DNA from: an uncultured Oscillospiraceae bacterium
Lineage (GTDB): Bacteria > Bacillota > Clostridia > Oscillospirales > Oscillospiraceae
Assembly: GCA_947624385.1 (NCBI GenBank)
Contig: CANQJZ010000004.1
Span: forward strand, 1 to 64,000
Direction of reading: 5' to 3'
Length of the DNA stretch: 64,000 nt
The position numbers and the translations under genes are program-made. The notes below the pieces were generated by a model. It had not been told where the DNA came from. It saw nothing but the letters and a program-made list of their open reading frames with translations, and did not search any database. Positions within the stretch are counted from its first letter, which is position 1, and each line of letters begins with the position of its first letter. Shown here piece after piece: positions 33,401 to 42,450 of this stretch.

Positions 33401-34519
33401 ATGATCGTTGGACTGCCGAAGGAGATAAAAAACAACGAGTTTCGCGTGGGGCTGACCCCCGGCGCGGTGGGCGAGTATGTCCACGCGGGCAACACCGTGT
33501 ATGTGGAAAAGGGCGCGGGCCTGGGCGCGGGCTTTGCAGACGCCGAGTACGCCGACAACGGCGCGGTATTGACGGACAGCGCCGATGAGGTATGGAACAA
33601 AGCGGAGATGATCGTCAAGGTCAAGGAGCCTTTGGAGTGCGAGTATAAGTACTTCCGGGAGGGGCTTTTGATCTACACCTATTTCCACCTGGCCGCGGAC
33701 AAGAAACTGACCGAGGCGCTGTTAAAGAGCAAAACCACCGCCATGGCCTACGAGACCATCCTGGGTCCCGGCGGGAAGGGTCTGCCCTGCCTGTACTGCA
33801 TGAGCGAGGTGGCCGGGCGGATGGCCGTGCTGGAAGGGGCCAAGTACCTGGAAAAGACGTATGGCGGCCGGGGCGTCATGCTGGGGGCCGTCCCCGGGTG
33901 CGACAAGGCGGACGTGGTCATTCTGGGCGGCGGCAACGCCGGCATCAACGCCTGCCGTATGGCGGTGGGCATGGGAGCGCGGGTGACCGTGCTGGACATC
34001 AACCACCAACGGCTGGCATACCTGGACGAGGTATTTGGAAGCCAGATCACCACGCTCTATTCCAGCCGCGCCAATCTGCTGCTGGCGCTGGAAAAGGCCG
34101 ACCTGGTCATCGGGTGCGTCATGCTGGCCCCCGGCCGGGAGTGCGAAAAGCTGGTGAAGCGGGAGGATCTCAAGCGCATGAAAAAGGGCGCGGTGCTGGT
34201 GGACATCGTCATCGACCAGGGCGGCTGCTTCGAGACAAGCCACCCCACCACCCACGCCGACCCGGTGTACGAGGTGGACGGGATCTTGCACTACTGCGTG
34301 GCCAATATCCCCGGCAGCGTACCCCGCACGTCCACGGAGGCGCTTGTCAACTCCACCCTGGCCCACGGCGTCCAGATCACAAAGCTGGGTCTGGAAAAAG
34401 CCTGCAAGGCCGACCCGTGCCTCATGAGCGGGCTCAATACCTACAAGGGCAAGCTGACGTTCGCGGCCGTGGCCGAGGCGCTGGATATCCCCTACACGGA
34501 TCCGGATACGCTGATGTAA
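33401..34519 (+). CDS. ald: Alanine dehydrogenase
   Basis: Interconverts L-alanine and pyruvate plus ammonia using NAD(H). 372 residues, the standard length. It opens with VGLPKEIKNNEFRVGLTPG, contains the substrate Lys in VKVKEPLECEY and the His in YFHLAADK. The nucleotide-binding motif is VVILGGGNAGINACRMAVGMG (near residue 175), and DIVIDQGGCFETSHPTTH is also characteristic. AAGGAGGG precedes the start. A hairpin at 34535 ends the unit. Confidence 0.96.
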   Translation: MIVGLPKEIKNNEFRVGLTPGAVGEYVHAGNTVYVEKGAGLGAGFADAEYADNGAVLTDSADEVWNKAEMIVKVKEPLECEYKYFREGLLIYTYFHLAADKKLTEALLKSKTTAMAYETILGPGGKGLPCLYCMSEVAGRMAVLEGAKYLEKTYGGRGVMLGAVPGCDKADVVILGGGNAGINACRMAVGMGARVTVLDINHQRLAYLDEVFGSQITTLYSSRANLLLALEKADLVIGCVMLAPGRECEKLVKREDLKRMKKGAVLVDIVIDQGGCFETSHPTTHADPVYEVDGILHYCVANIPGSVPRTSTEALVNSTLAHGVQITKLGLEKACKADPCLMSGLNTYKGKLTFAAVAEALDIPYTDPDTLM

Positions 34520-34534
34520 AAAACGTAAAATGAA

Positions 34535-34562
34535 CAGGGGGCTGTCATGGGACAGCCCCCTG
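34535..34562 (+). terminator. Terminator after ald
   Basis: CAGGGGGCTGTC-ATGG-GACAGCCCCCTG is a perfect 12-bp stem; the following TGATTTATG is only moderately T-rich. Confidence 0.7.
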
Positions 34563-34573
34563 TGATTTATGTG

Positions 34574-34706
34574 TCTCTCCCCCAGTCAGCGCGGAGCGCT
34601 GACAGCCCCCTCGTCAGAGGGGGCCTTTTATATGGAAAAATCATTTAAAAAAGCCTCCCTCTGACGAGGGAGGTGGCGCGGCGTAAGCCGCGACGGAGGG
34701 AGAGAA
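34574..34706. repeat. Interspersed repeat, family C, copy 1
   Basis: About 133 bp. Outer arms are CTCTCCCCCAGTCAGCGC and GACGGAGGGAGAG. Inner arms are CCCCCTCGTCAGAGGGGG and CCTCCCTCTGACGAGGGAGG, joined by an AT-rich centre with TATGGAAAA. Copies lie at 54687 and 62262. Confidence 0.85.
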
Positions 34707-34710
34707 AGCC

Positions 34711-35937
34711 TTATTTCCCTCCCGCGTTGAACACAAACTTGTCCAACCTGTCCATGGCCTCGGCGACCAGACTGTGCGGCAGGGCGAAATTCATGCGCAC
34801 GGCCCAGGGGTCGTGGAAATCGGCGCCGTCCTGCCAGGCCACGCCCACGTCCCAGCCGGCGCGCAAAAGCTGCTGGTGGGTAAGGCCCGCCTTTTTGCAA
34901 AAGTCCTCGCAGTGCAGGAACATCATATACGTCCCCTCCGGCTTGGCCACCGTGACGCCGGGAAAACGCCGGAGGATGAAGTCATAGGCGTAGTTGATAT
35001 TTTCCGAAAGCACCTGGCACAGCTCGTCGGTCCACGCCTTGCCCGTGTCGGAGTACGCGCCCATGAGCGCGTACATGGAGAGCACATTCATCTGGTTATA
35101 GTGGAAGGTGGCGGACATGTGGTCCATCCTGTCCCGCAGACGGCGGTCGTAGATGACGTGATAGCTGCCCACCAGGCCGGCCAGGTTGAAGGTCTTGCTG
35201 GGGGCGTACACGGCGATGGTGCGGCTTTTCGCGTCGGCGCTGACGGTCTGGGTGGGGATATGCTTATGGCCGTTCAGAATGATGTCGGACCATATCTCGT
35301 CGGAGACGACTATGCAGTCGTTTTCCCGGTAGACCTCCATGGCCTTTTCCAGCTCCCAGCGCTCCCAGACCCGGCCGCAGGGGTTGTGGGGGGAGCAGAA
35401 CACGGCCAGGTGGATGCCGTTTTGCTTGAGCCGCCGGTCCATGTCCTCATAGTCCATGCGCCACACGCCCTGGTCGTCCAATTTCAGCGGACTTAATTCC
35501 GCCGTGCGGCCGGTGTCCTCCAGCACGTGGGTGAAGCCGATATACGTGGGGCTGTGCAGGAGAATTTTTTCGCCCGGCGCGGAAAACGCCAGCACGGCGC
35601 TGGCCACGCAGCCCAGCACGCCGTTTTCATAGCCGATATGCGCCGGGGCCAGACCCTCTACCCCGTGGCGGGTCCGGTGCCAGTCGATGATGGCGTCGTA
35701 ATACTCCTGGCGGGGCATAAAATAGCCGTACAGGGGGTGTTCCGTGCGCTCTATGATGGTCCTGGGGATGCTGGGGGCCGTGGCGAAATTCATGTCCGCC
35801 ACCCACATGGGGATGGGGGAAAAGCCATCCTTCGGCGCGCCGGGGGCGTTGCCCCAGGCGCCGTCCTGCCCGATCATGTCCACGGCGGAGGCGTCCCTGC
35901 CCCGCCGGTCCCACGCGGTCTCAAAATCGAATCTCAT
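34711..35937 (-). CDS. MalY/PatB-type PLP-dependent C-S lyase or aminotransferase
   Basis: A 408-residue fold-type I PLP enzyme. The PLP lysine lies in YAPSKTFNLAGL. Other family motifs are PMWVADMNFATAP near the start, GCVASAVLAFSAPG, CSPHNPCGRVW and SDEIWSDI. MalY/PatB enzymes cleave cystathionine or cysteine (C-S lyase); aminotransferase activity cannot be excluded. The start at 35937 follows AAGGAG; upstream in-frame ATGs lack sites. It is divergent from the esterase at 36057. Confidence 0.88.
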   Translation of the reverse strand: MRFDFETAWDRRGRDASAVDMIGQDGAWGNAPGAPKDGFSPIPMWVADMNFATAPSIPRTIIERTEHPLYGYFMPRQEYYDAIIDWHRTRHGVEGLAPAHIGYENGVLGCVASAVLAFSAPGEKILLHSPTYIGFTHVLEDTGRTAELSPLKLDDQGVWRMDYEDMDRRLKQNGIHLAVFCSPHNPCGRVWERWELEKAMEVYRENDCIVVSDEIWSDIILNGHKHIPTQTVSADAKSRTIAVYAPSKTFNLAGLVGSYHVIYDRRLRDRMDHMSATFHYNQMNVLSMYALMGAYSDTGKAWTDELCQVLSENINYAYDFILRRFPGVTVAKPEGTYMMFLHCEDFCKKAGLTHQQLLRAGWDVGVAWQDGADFHDPWAVRMNFALPHSLVAEAMDRLDKFVFNAGGK

Positions 35938-35999
35938 AGCGCCCGCTCCTTGTAGTTTTTTGTCCATTGTACCGGAAACAGGCGGGAAAAACAAGATAC

Positions 36000-36028
36000 T
36001 TGCCAGAAGCCGCCTGGTGTTGTACAAT
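36000..36028 (+). promoter_or_regulatory. Promoter of the esterase / aldo-keto reductase pair
   Basis: TTGCCA (36000-36005), 17-nt spacer, TACAAT (36023-36028). Confidence 0.65.
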
Positions 36029-36056
36029 ACGGTTGCACATTAAGGAGGAAACGTCG

Positions 36057-36890
36057 ATGGCTTTACTACAGATGAACCTGATGAGCCGGATGCTCATGCG
36101 CACGGTGCCGGTGAACGTGATATTGCCGGCGGATAAGCTCACCATGCCCGGAGAGCCCCGACGGGAGGACAAACCATACAAGACGCTGTACCTGCTGCAC
36201 GGGGTGTTCGGCAACTACACCGACTGGGTCTGCGGCACCCGTATCCAGCGCTACGCCGAGGAACACGACCTGGCGGTGGTGATGCCCTCCGGGGACAACG
36301 CCTTTTACGTGGACCGGCCCGCCGGGGGCAATAATTACGGCCGGTTCGTGGGGGAAGAGCTGGTGGAACTGACCCGGAAGATGTTCCCCCTGTCCCATGC
36401 GCGGGAGGACACGTTTATCGCGGGCCTTTCCATGGGCGGGTACGGCGCCATGCGAAACGGACTGAAATACGCCGACACCTTCGGATACATCGCCGCCCTG
36501 TCCGGGGCGATGCACCTGGAGGAGATCGCGGCAAGGACGGACGGGGACAGCGACTTTCTCTCCAGCAAGGGTTTTGCCGAGTCCTGCTTCGGGGACCTGA
36601 CAAAGCTTTTGGGCAGCGACATGGACCCAAAGGCTCTGGTCAAGGCGCTTCATGAGGCGGGCAAGCCCATCCCCAAGATCTATATGGCATGCGGCACCGA
36701 GGACAGCCTTTTGGCCGCCAACCGGGATATGGCGGCGTATCTCAAGAGCCAGGGGGCGTCCGTGACATACGTGGAGGGTCCCGGCGGCCACGAGTGGGAT
36801 TTTTGGGACACATACATCAAAAAGGCCATCGAATGGCTGCCCACGGAGGGCGCCGGTCTGGGTCTGAACAGCGGCAACGTGGGACTGTAA
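36057..36890 (+). CDS. Esterase D / EstA-like alpha/beta-hydrolase
   Basis: A 277-residue cytosolic serine esterase. The oxyanion region is LYLLHGVFGNYTDW. The nucleophile Ser is in AGLSMGGYGAMRNG (near residue 125), the Asp in CGTEDSLLAANRD and the His in GGHEWDFWDTYI, a complete triad in family order. Similar proteins are annotated as tributyrin or acetyl esterases acting on short acyl chains. AAGGAGG precedes the ATG at 36057. The aldo/keto reductase follows after 15 nt, so the two are likely co-transcribed. Confidence 0.85.
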   Translation: MALLQMNLMSRMLMRTVPVNVILPADKLTMPGEPRREDKPYKTLYLLHGVFGNYTDWVCGTRIQRYAEEHDLAVVMPSGDNAFYVDRPAGGNNYGRFVGEELVELTRKMFPLSHAREDTFIAGLSMGGYGAMRNGLKYADTFGYIAALSGAMHLEEIAARTDGDSDFLSSKGFAESCFGDLTKLLGSDMDPKALVKALHEAGKPIPKIYMACGTEDSLLAANRDMAAYLKSQGASVTYVEGPGGHEWDFWDTYIKKAIEWLPTEGAGLGLNSGNVGL

Positions 36891-36905
36891 ACAAGGAGGA
36901 ACAAC

Positions 36906-38039
36906 ATGAACGAAAACGCGAAAAAACTGGGCTTCGGGCTGATGCGGCTGCCCCAGCTGGACCCCAACGACCCGGCAAACGTGGACGTGGAGCAGGTCAA
37001 GGAAATGGTGGACCTGTTTCTGGAAAAAGGCTTTACATACTTTGACACCGCTTGGATGTACAACGGCTTTGCCAGCGAGGGCGTGGCGAAAGCGGCCCTG
37101 GTGGACCGGCATCCCCGGGACAGCTTCACCCTGGCGACCAAGCTGCACGCCGGGTTTTTCGACAGCCTGGAGGACCGGGACAAGGTGTTCAACGCCCAGC
37201 TGGAAAAAACCGGCGCGGGGTATTTCGACTACTATCTGCTCCACGGCATCGAGGCGGACATGTACCCCAAATACGAAAAATTCGACTGCTTCAACTGGCT
37301 GCTGGAGAAAAAGGCCAGGGGGCTGGTTCGTCACGCGGGCTTTTCCTTCCACGACACCCCGGAGCTGCTGGACGAGATACTGACAAAGCACCCCGAGATG
37401 GAGTTCGTGCAGCTGCAGGTGAACTATCTGGACTGGGAGAGCCAGTGGGTCCGGTCCAGGGCCTGCTACGAGATGGCCCAGAAGCACGGCAAACCCGTCA
37501 TCGTCATGGAGCCCGTCAAGGGCGGGACGTTGGCCAAGGTGCCGCCTCAGGCGGAAAAGCTCTTCAAGGACCATGAGCCTGATATGAGCCCCGCCAGCTG
37601 GGCCATCCGGTTCGCGGCCAGCCTGCCGGGGGTGATGATGGTCCTGTCCGGCATGTCCAACCTGGGACAAATGCGGGACAATCTGGGCTATATGCAGGAC
37701 TTTAAGCCCCTGACGGAGGAGGAAAAGGCCCTGTGCTTCCAGGCGGCGGATATCATAAACGGCAACATCGCCATCCCCTGCACGGGCTGTTCTTACTGCA
37801 CCGAGGGCTGCCCCCAGCACATCGCCATCCCCCAGTACTTCTCCCTGTATAACGAGGACATGCGGGAGGACCTGCGGCAAAAGGGCTGGACCATCAATTA
37901 CAGCAACTACGATATGCTGGCCGGCAAGTTCGGCAAGGCCTCCGACTGCATCGGCTGCGGCCAGTGCGAGGGCGTGTGCCCCCAGCATTTGCCCATTATT
38001 GACAATTTGAAGAAGGTGGCGGCCCACTACGGCAAATGA
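36906..38039 (+). CDS. Aldo/keto reductase with two C-terminal 4Fe-4S motifs
   Basis: A 377-residue oxidoreductase. Residues 1-275 are an aldo/keto reductase barrel with GLMRLPQ, catalytic Asp/Tyr in YFDTAWMYNG, Lys in ATKLH and His in YYLLHGIEAD. The C-terminal 100 residues carry two Cys-rich motifs, CTGCSYCTEGCP and CIGCGQCEGVCP. These fit two 4Fe-4S clusters, so ferredoxin-linked electron transfer is likely rather than simple NADPH use. This fusion type is common in gut anaerobes, but its substrate is unknown. AAGGAGG precedes the start. Confidence 0.9.
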   Translation: MNENAKKLGFGLMRLPQLDPNDPANVDVEQVKEMVDLFLEKGFTYFDTAWMYNGFASEGVAKAALVDRHPRDSFTLATKLHAGFFDSLEDRDKVFNAQLEKTGAGYFDYYLLHGIEADMYPKYEKFDCFNWLLEKKARGLVRHAGFSFHDTPELLDEILTKHPEMEFVQLQVNYLDWESQWVRSRACYEMAQKHGKPVIVMEPVKGGTLAKVPPQAEKLFKDHEPDMSPASWAIRFAASLPGVMMVLSGMSNLGQMRDNLGYMQDFKPLTEEEKALCFQAADIINGNIAIPCTGCSYCTEGCPQHIAIPQYFSLYNEDMREDLRQKGWTINYSNYDMLAGKFGKASDCIGCGQCEGVCPQHLPIIDNLKKVAAHYGK

Positions 38040-38040
38040 C

Positions 38041-38069
38041 TTGCAAAGCGGGACGAAAACAGCTATAAT
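38041..38069 (+). promoter_or_regulatory. Promoter of the activase gene
   Basis: TTGCAA (38041-38046), 17-nt spacer, consensus TATAAT (38064-38069), 66 nt before the start. Confidence 0.75.
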
Positions 38070-38135
38070 GCAAGCTGTTTCGCGTCGCTTTGTGTCGAAC
38101 GCGCACAATGATAGTCTTTAGAAGGGATAGCATCC

Positions 38136-41100
38136 ATGCCCCACGCGCCTGAACCTTTTGCCCTTGGGATCGACATCGGTTCCACCACGGTCAAGATCGC
38201 CGTGCTGCGTCCTCAGGACGGCCGGCTGGTCTTTTCCGATTATGAGCGCCACCACGCCAATATCCAGCACACCCTCTCCGGCCTTCTGCGCAAGGCCGAG
38301 AAGGAGCTGGGCGATATTCCCCTGCGCCCCGTCATCACAGGCTCCGGCGGCCTGACCATGGCGGGGCTTTTGGGCGTGCCCTTCACCCAGGAGGTGGTGG
38401 CCGTGGCAACGGCCCTGCGGGACTACGCGCCCCAGACGGACGTGGCCATCGAGCTGGGCGGCGAGGACGCCAAGATCGTCTACTTCACCGGCGGCGTGGA
38501 CCAGCGCATGAACGGCATATGCGCCGGGGGCACCGGCTCGTTCATCGACCAGATGGCAACGCTGCTGCAGACCGACGCGGCGGGGCTCAACGACTACGCG
38601 GCCCATTACAAGGCCATCTATCCCATCGCCGCCCGGTGCGGCGTGTTCGCCAAGAGCGACATCCAGCCGCTCATCAACGAGGGGGCCACCAGGGAGGACC
38701 TGGCGGCGTCCGTGTTCCAGGCGGTGGTGAACCAGACCATCAGCGGCCTGGCCTGCGGCAAGCCCATCCGGGGCAACGTGGCCTTTCTGGGCGGACCGCT
38801 GCACTTCTTGCCGGAATTAAAAAACGCCTTCGTGCGCACATTGAACTTAACGCCCGAACAGACCATCGCTCCGGAAAACGCCCATTTATTCGCCGCCATC
38901 GGCTCGGCCATGACCGCCCAGCCGGAGGCAAAAAGCGTCTCTATCTCCGCGCTTCGGACCATGCTGGAAAACCAGACCCAAATGCGCTTTGAGATCAAGC
39001 GTCTGGCCCCGCTTTTTGAGAGCGAGGCGGAGTACGCCGCGTTCCGGGACCGCCACGCCAAGCATAAGGTCCCCGCCGCGCCGTTGGAGAGCTACAGCGG
39101 CAACTGCTTTTTGGGCGTGGACGCCGGGTCCACCACCACAAAGCTGGCGCTGGTGGGCGAGGACGGCACGCTGCTCTACAGCTTTTACAGCAACAATAAC
39201 GGAAGCCCCCTGGCCACGGCCATCCGGGCCATCGGGGAGATCAAAAGCCGTCTGCCGGACAGCGCCCATATCGCCTGGTCCTGCTCCACGGGCTATGGCG
39301 AGGCGCTCATCAAGGCCGCGTTTTTGCTGGACGAGGGCGAGGTGGAGACCATCTCCCACTACACCGCCGCCGCCTTTTTCGAGCCGGAGGTGGACTGTAT
39401 TTTAGACATCGGCGGGCAGGACATGAAGTGCATCCGTATCCGGGACAGGGCCGTGGACAGCGTGCAGCTGAACGAGGCGTGTTCCTCCGGCTGCGGCTCG
39501 TTCATCGAGACCTTCGCCGTGTCCTTGGGCTACACCGCGCCGGAATTTGCCAGGGAGGCCCTGTTCGCGAAAAACCCCATCGATCTGGGCACAAGGTGTA
39601 CGGTGTTCATGAACTCCAACGTGAAGCAGGCCCAGAAAGAGGGCGCGCCGGTGGCGGACATCTCGGCGGGCCTGGCCTATTCGGTCATCAAAAACGCCCT
39701 GTACAAGGTCATGAAGATCGCGGGGCCGGAAGATCTGGGCCGACACACCGTGGTCCAGGGCGGGACGTTTTACAACGACGCGGTGCTGCGCAGCTTTGAG
39801 CGTATCAGCGGGTGTGAGGCCGTCCGACCGGACATCGCCGGCATCATGGGGGCCTTCGGCGCGGCCCTGATCGCCCGGGAGCGCTGGCAGGGGCGGAAAA
39901 GCGCCATGCTGTCCCTGGACGATATCTTGGCGCTTCAATACGACACCCGCATGACCCGGTGCCAGGGCTGCGTCAACCACTGCATGCTCACGGTCAATCT
40001 CTTTGACGGCGGAGCACGGCGGTACATATCCGGCAACCGGTGCGAGCGGGGCCTGGGCGAGGAGCGCAAGCGGGGTGACGCCATCCCCAACCTGTTCGCC
40101 TATAAGCTCAAGCGGGTGTTCGACTATGAGCCCCTGCCGGAGCGTGACGCGCCACGGGGCACGGTGGGCATCCCGCGGGTGCTCAACATGTACGAAAATT
40201 ACCCCTTCTGGGCGGTGTTCTTCCGGGAGCTGGGCTATCGGGTGGAGCTGTCCCCTCAGTCCACAAGGGCCATCTATGAGATGGGCATCGAGTCCATCCC
40301 CAGCGAGTCGGAGTGCTATCCGGCCAAGCTGGCCCACGGCCATATCCAGTGGCTGCTGCGGCGGGGGGTGAAGTTCATCTTCTTCCCCTGCGTGCCCTAT
40401 GAGCGCAACGAGACGCCGGGGGCCAACAACCACTATAACTGCCCCATCGTCACCTCCTACGCGGAGAACATCAAGAACAACGTGGAGGAGCTGGCGGACC
40501 CGTCGGTGCAGTTCATGGACCCGTTTCTGCCCTTCACGGACGAGCAGGTGCTGACAAAGCAGCTTGTGCGGGAATTTGCCGCGCTCAATATCCCGGCGGG
40601 CGAGGTACGCGCCGCGTGCCACAGGGCGTGGGCGGAGCTGGCTCGGTCGCGGGAGGACATTCAACAGCAGGGGGAAAAGACGCTGCGGTACATGGAGCAG
40701 ACCGGACGCCGGGGCATCGTCCTGGCCGGTCGGCCCTATCATATCGACCCGGAGATCAACCACGGCATCCCGGAGATGATCGCGTCCTACGGGGTGTGCG
40801 TGCTGACGGAGGATTCGGTGTCCCACCTGGCGGAGCCGGAGCGGCCGCTGATCGCGGTGGACCAGTGGATGTACCACTCCAGGCTTTACCGGGCGGCCCA
40901 GTTCGTGAAGAGCCGGGACGACCTGGACCTGGTGCAGTTAAACTCCTTCGGCTGCGGTCTGGACGCCATCACCACAGATCAGGTCAGCGACATTTTGACC
41001 CGCTCCGGCAAGCTCTACACCGTGCTGAAGATCGACGAGATGAACTCTCTGGGCGCGGCCCGTATCCGGGTACGCTCGCTGCTGTCCGCCCTGCGCCTGC

Positions 41101-42404
41101 GGGAAAAGGCCGGCGCGCCCCGGCGTATCGCCTCCGCCGGGTATGAGCGGACCGAGTATACGAAAGCCATGAAGGACGCGGGCTATACCATTTTGTGCCC
41201 CCAGATGTCCCCCATCCACTTCAGGATGATACAGGCGGTCATCGGCTCCTTCGGCTATAACATCGCCCTGCTGGACACGCCCCGGCAAAGCTCGGTGGAC
41301 GTGGGGCTGAAATACGTCAACAACGACGCATGCTACCCCTCCATGCTGGTGGTGGGCCAGATCATGCAGGCGCTTCTGTCCGGCAAGTACGACACCCACC
41401 GGACCGCCGTGTTCATCACCCAGACCGGCGGCGGCTGCCGGGCGACGAACTACATCGGCTTCATCCGCCGTGCATTGGAAAAGGCCGGCATGGGCCACGT
41501 GCCCGTCATCTCCATCAGCGTCCAGGGGCTGGAGAGCAACGAGGGGTTCCACTTCACGCCCACCATGATCTTAAAGGCCGCGCAGGCGCTGGTGTACGGC
41601 GACCTCTTCATGCGGGTGCTGTACCGCATGCGGCCATATGAGCTCGAACCGGGCTCCGCCGACGCGCTGCACGAAAAGTGGGAGAAGATATGCGTGGACG
41701 CGCTGGGGGACCATTTCTCCATGGGCCGGTTCCGGAAAAACGTGGAGGGCATCGTCCGGGAATTTGACGCCCTGCCCATACACGAGGACATGGTAAAGCC
41801 CCGCGTGGGCGTGGTGGGCGAGATACTGGTCAAGTTCGACCCGGAGGCCAACAACCACCTGGTGGAGCTGTTGGAGAGCGAGGGCGCGGAGGCGGTCGTG
41901 CCCGATCTGGTGGACTTTCTGCTCTACTGCTTCTATAATTCCAACTTCAAGGCGGAGCATTTGGGGCAAAAACGGTCCACGGCCCGGCTTTCCAACCTGG
42001 GCATCGACGCCATCGAGCACATGCGGGCCCACGCCCGCCGGGAGCTGGAGCGCAGCCGGCACTTCACGGCCCAGTCCCGCATCGGCCAGCTTGCCGGGTA
42101 CGCCAGGGATTACGTGTCCCTGGGCAACCAGACCGGCGAGGGCTGGTTTTTGACCGGGGAGATGCTGGAGCTCATTCACTCCGGCACCACCAACATCATC
42201 TGCACCCAGCCCTTCGGGTGTCTGCCCAACCACATCGTGGGCAAGGGCGTCATCAAGCAGCTTCGCGCCAGCTTCCCCCAGGCCAATATTATCGCCGTGG
42301 ACTATGACCCCGGCGCCAGCGAGGTCAACCAATTGAACCGTATCAAGCTCATGCTGTCCTCGGCCCGGGAAAAGGAAAAAGCCCGGACGGAGAGCGTGTC
42401 GTGA
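38136..42404 (+). CDS. Large 2-hydroxyacyl-CoA dehydratase activase-type protein (HgdC/BadF family fusion)
   Basis: 1422 residues. Two ASKHA-type activase domains are in tandem: the first opens LGIDIGSTTVKIAV (residue 9) and the second LGVDAGSTTTKLALVG (near residue 328). Each has a cysteine by its glycine loop (GICAGGTGSFIDQ; ACSSGCGSFIETF), where HgdC homodimers hold a bridging 4Fe-4S cluster. A DUF2229-like middle follows, with CQGCVNHCML and PSESECYPAKLAHGH, and an HgdB-like C-terminal part (NDACYPSMLVVGQ). Family members use ATP to push a low-potential electron into a partner enzyme. No dehydratase partner is adjacent. The RBS is a modest GAAGGG. Confidence 0.9.
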   Translation: MPHAPEPFALGIDIGSTTVKIAVLRPQDGRLVFSDYERHHANIQHTLSGLLRKAEKELGDIPLRPVITGSGGLTMAGLLGVPFTQEVVAVATALRDYAPQTDVAIELGGEDAKIVYFTGGVDQRMNGICAGGTGSFIDQMATLLQTDAAGLNDYAAHYKAIYPIAARCGVFAKSDIQPLINEGATREDLAASVFQAVVNQTISGLACGKPIRGNVAFLGGPLHFLPELKNAFVRTLNLTPEQTIAPENAHLFAAIGSAMTAQPEAKSVSISALRTMLENQTQMRFEIKRLAPLFESEAEYAAFRDRHAKHKVPAAPLESYSGNCFLGVDAGSTTTKLALVGEDGTLLYSFYSNNNGSPLATAIRAIGEIKSRLPDSAHIAWSCSTGYGEALIKAAFLLDEGEVETISHYTAAAFFEPEVDCILDIGGQDMKCIRIRDRAVDSVQLNEACSSGCGSFIETFAVSLGYTAPEFAREALFAKNPIDLGTRCTVFMNSNVKQAQKEGAPVADISAGLAYSVIKNALYKVMKIAGPEDLGRHTVVQGGTFYNDAVLRSFERISGCEAVRPDIAGIMGAFGAALIARERWQGRKSAMLSLDDILALQYDTRMTRCQGCVNHCMLTVNLFDGGARRYISGNRCERGLGEERKRGDAIPNLFAYKLKRVFDYEPLPERDAPRGTVGIPRVLNMYENYPFWAVFFRELGYRVELSPQSTRAIYEMGIESIPSESECYPAKLAHGHIQWLLRRGVKFIFFPCVPYERNETPGANNHYNCPIVTSYAENIKNNVEELADPSVQFMDPFLPFTDEQVLTKQLVREFAALNIPAGEVRAACHRAWAELARSREDIQQQGEKTLRYMEQTGRRGIVLAGRPYHIDPEINHGIPEMIASYGVCVLTEDSVSHLAEPERPLIAVDQWMYHSRLYRAAQFVKSRDDLDLVQLNSFGCGLDAITTDQVSDILTRSGKLYTVLKIDEMNSLGAARIRVRSLLSALRLREKAGAPRRIASAGYERTEYTKAMKDAGYTILCPQMSPIHFRMIQAVIGSFGYNIALLDTPRQSSVDVGLKYVNNDACYPSMLVVGQIMQALLSGKYDTHRTAVFITQTGGGCRATNYIGFIRRALEKAGMGHVPVISISVQGLESNEGFHFTPTMILKAAQALVYGDLFMRVLYRMRPYELEPGSADALHEKWEKICVDALGDHFSMGRFRKNVEGIVREFDALPIHEDMVKPRVGVVGEILVKFDPEANNHLVELLESEGAEAVVPDLVDFLLYCFYNSNFKAEHLGQKRSTARLSNLGIDAIEHMRAHARRELERSRHFTAQSRIGQLAGYARDYVSLGNQTGEGWFLTGEMLELIHSGTTNIICTQPFGCLPNHIVGKGVIKQLRASFPQANIIAVDYDPGASEVNQLNRIKLMLSSAREKEKARTESVS

Positions 42405-42450
42405 TTTACAGGGCCGTCAAAAAACTTTCAGCCGGGGAGGCGCGTGACCC

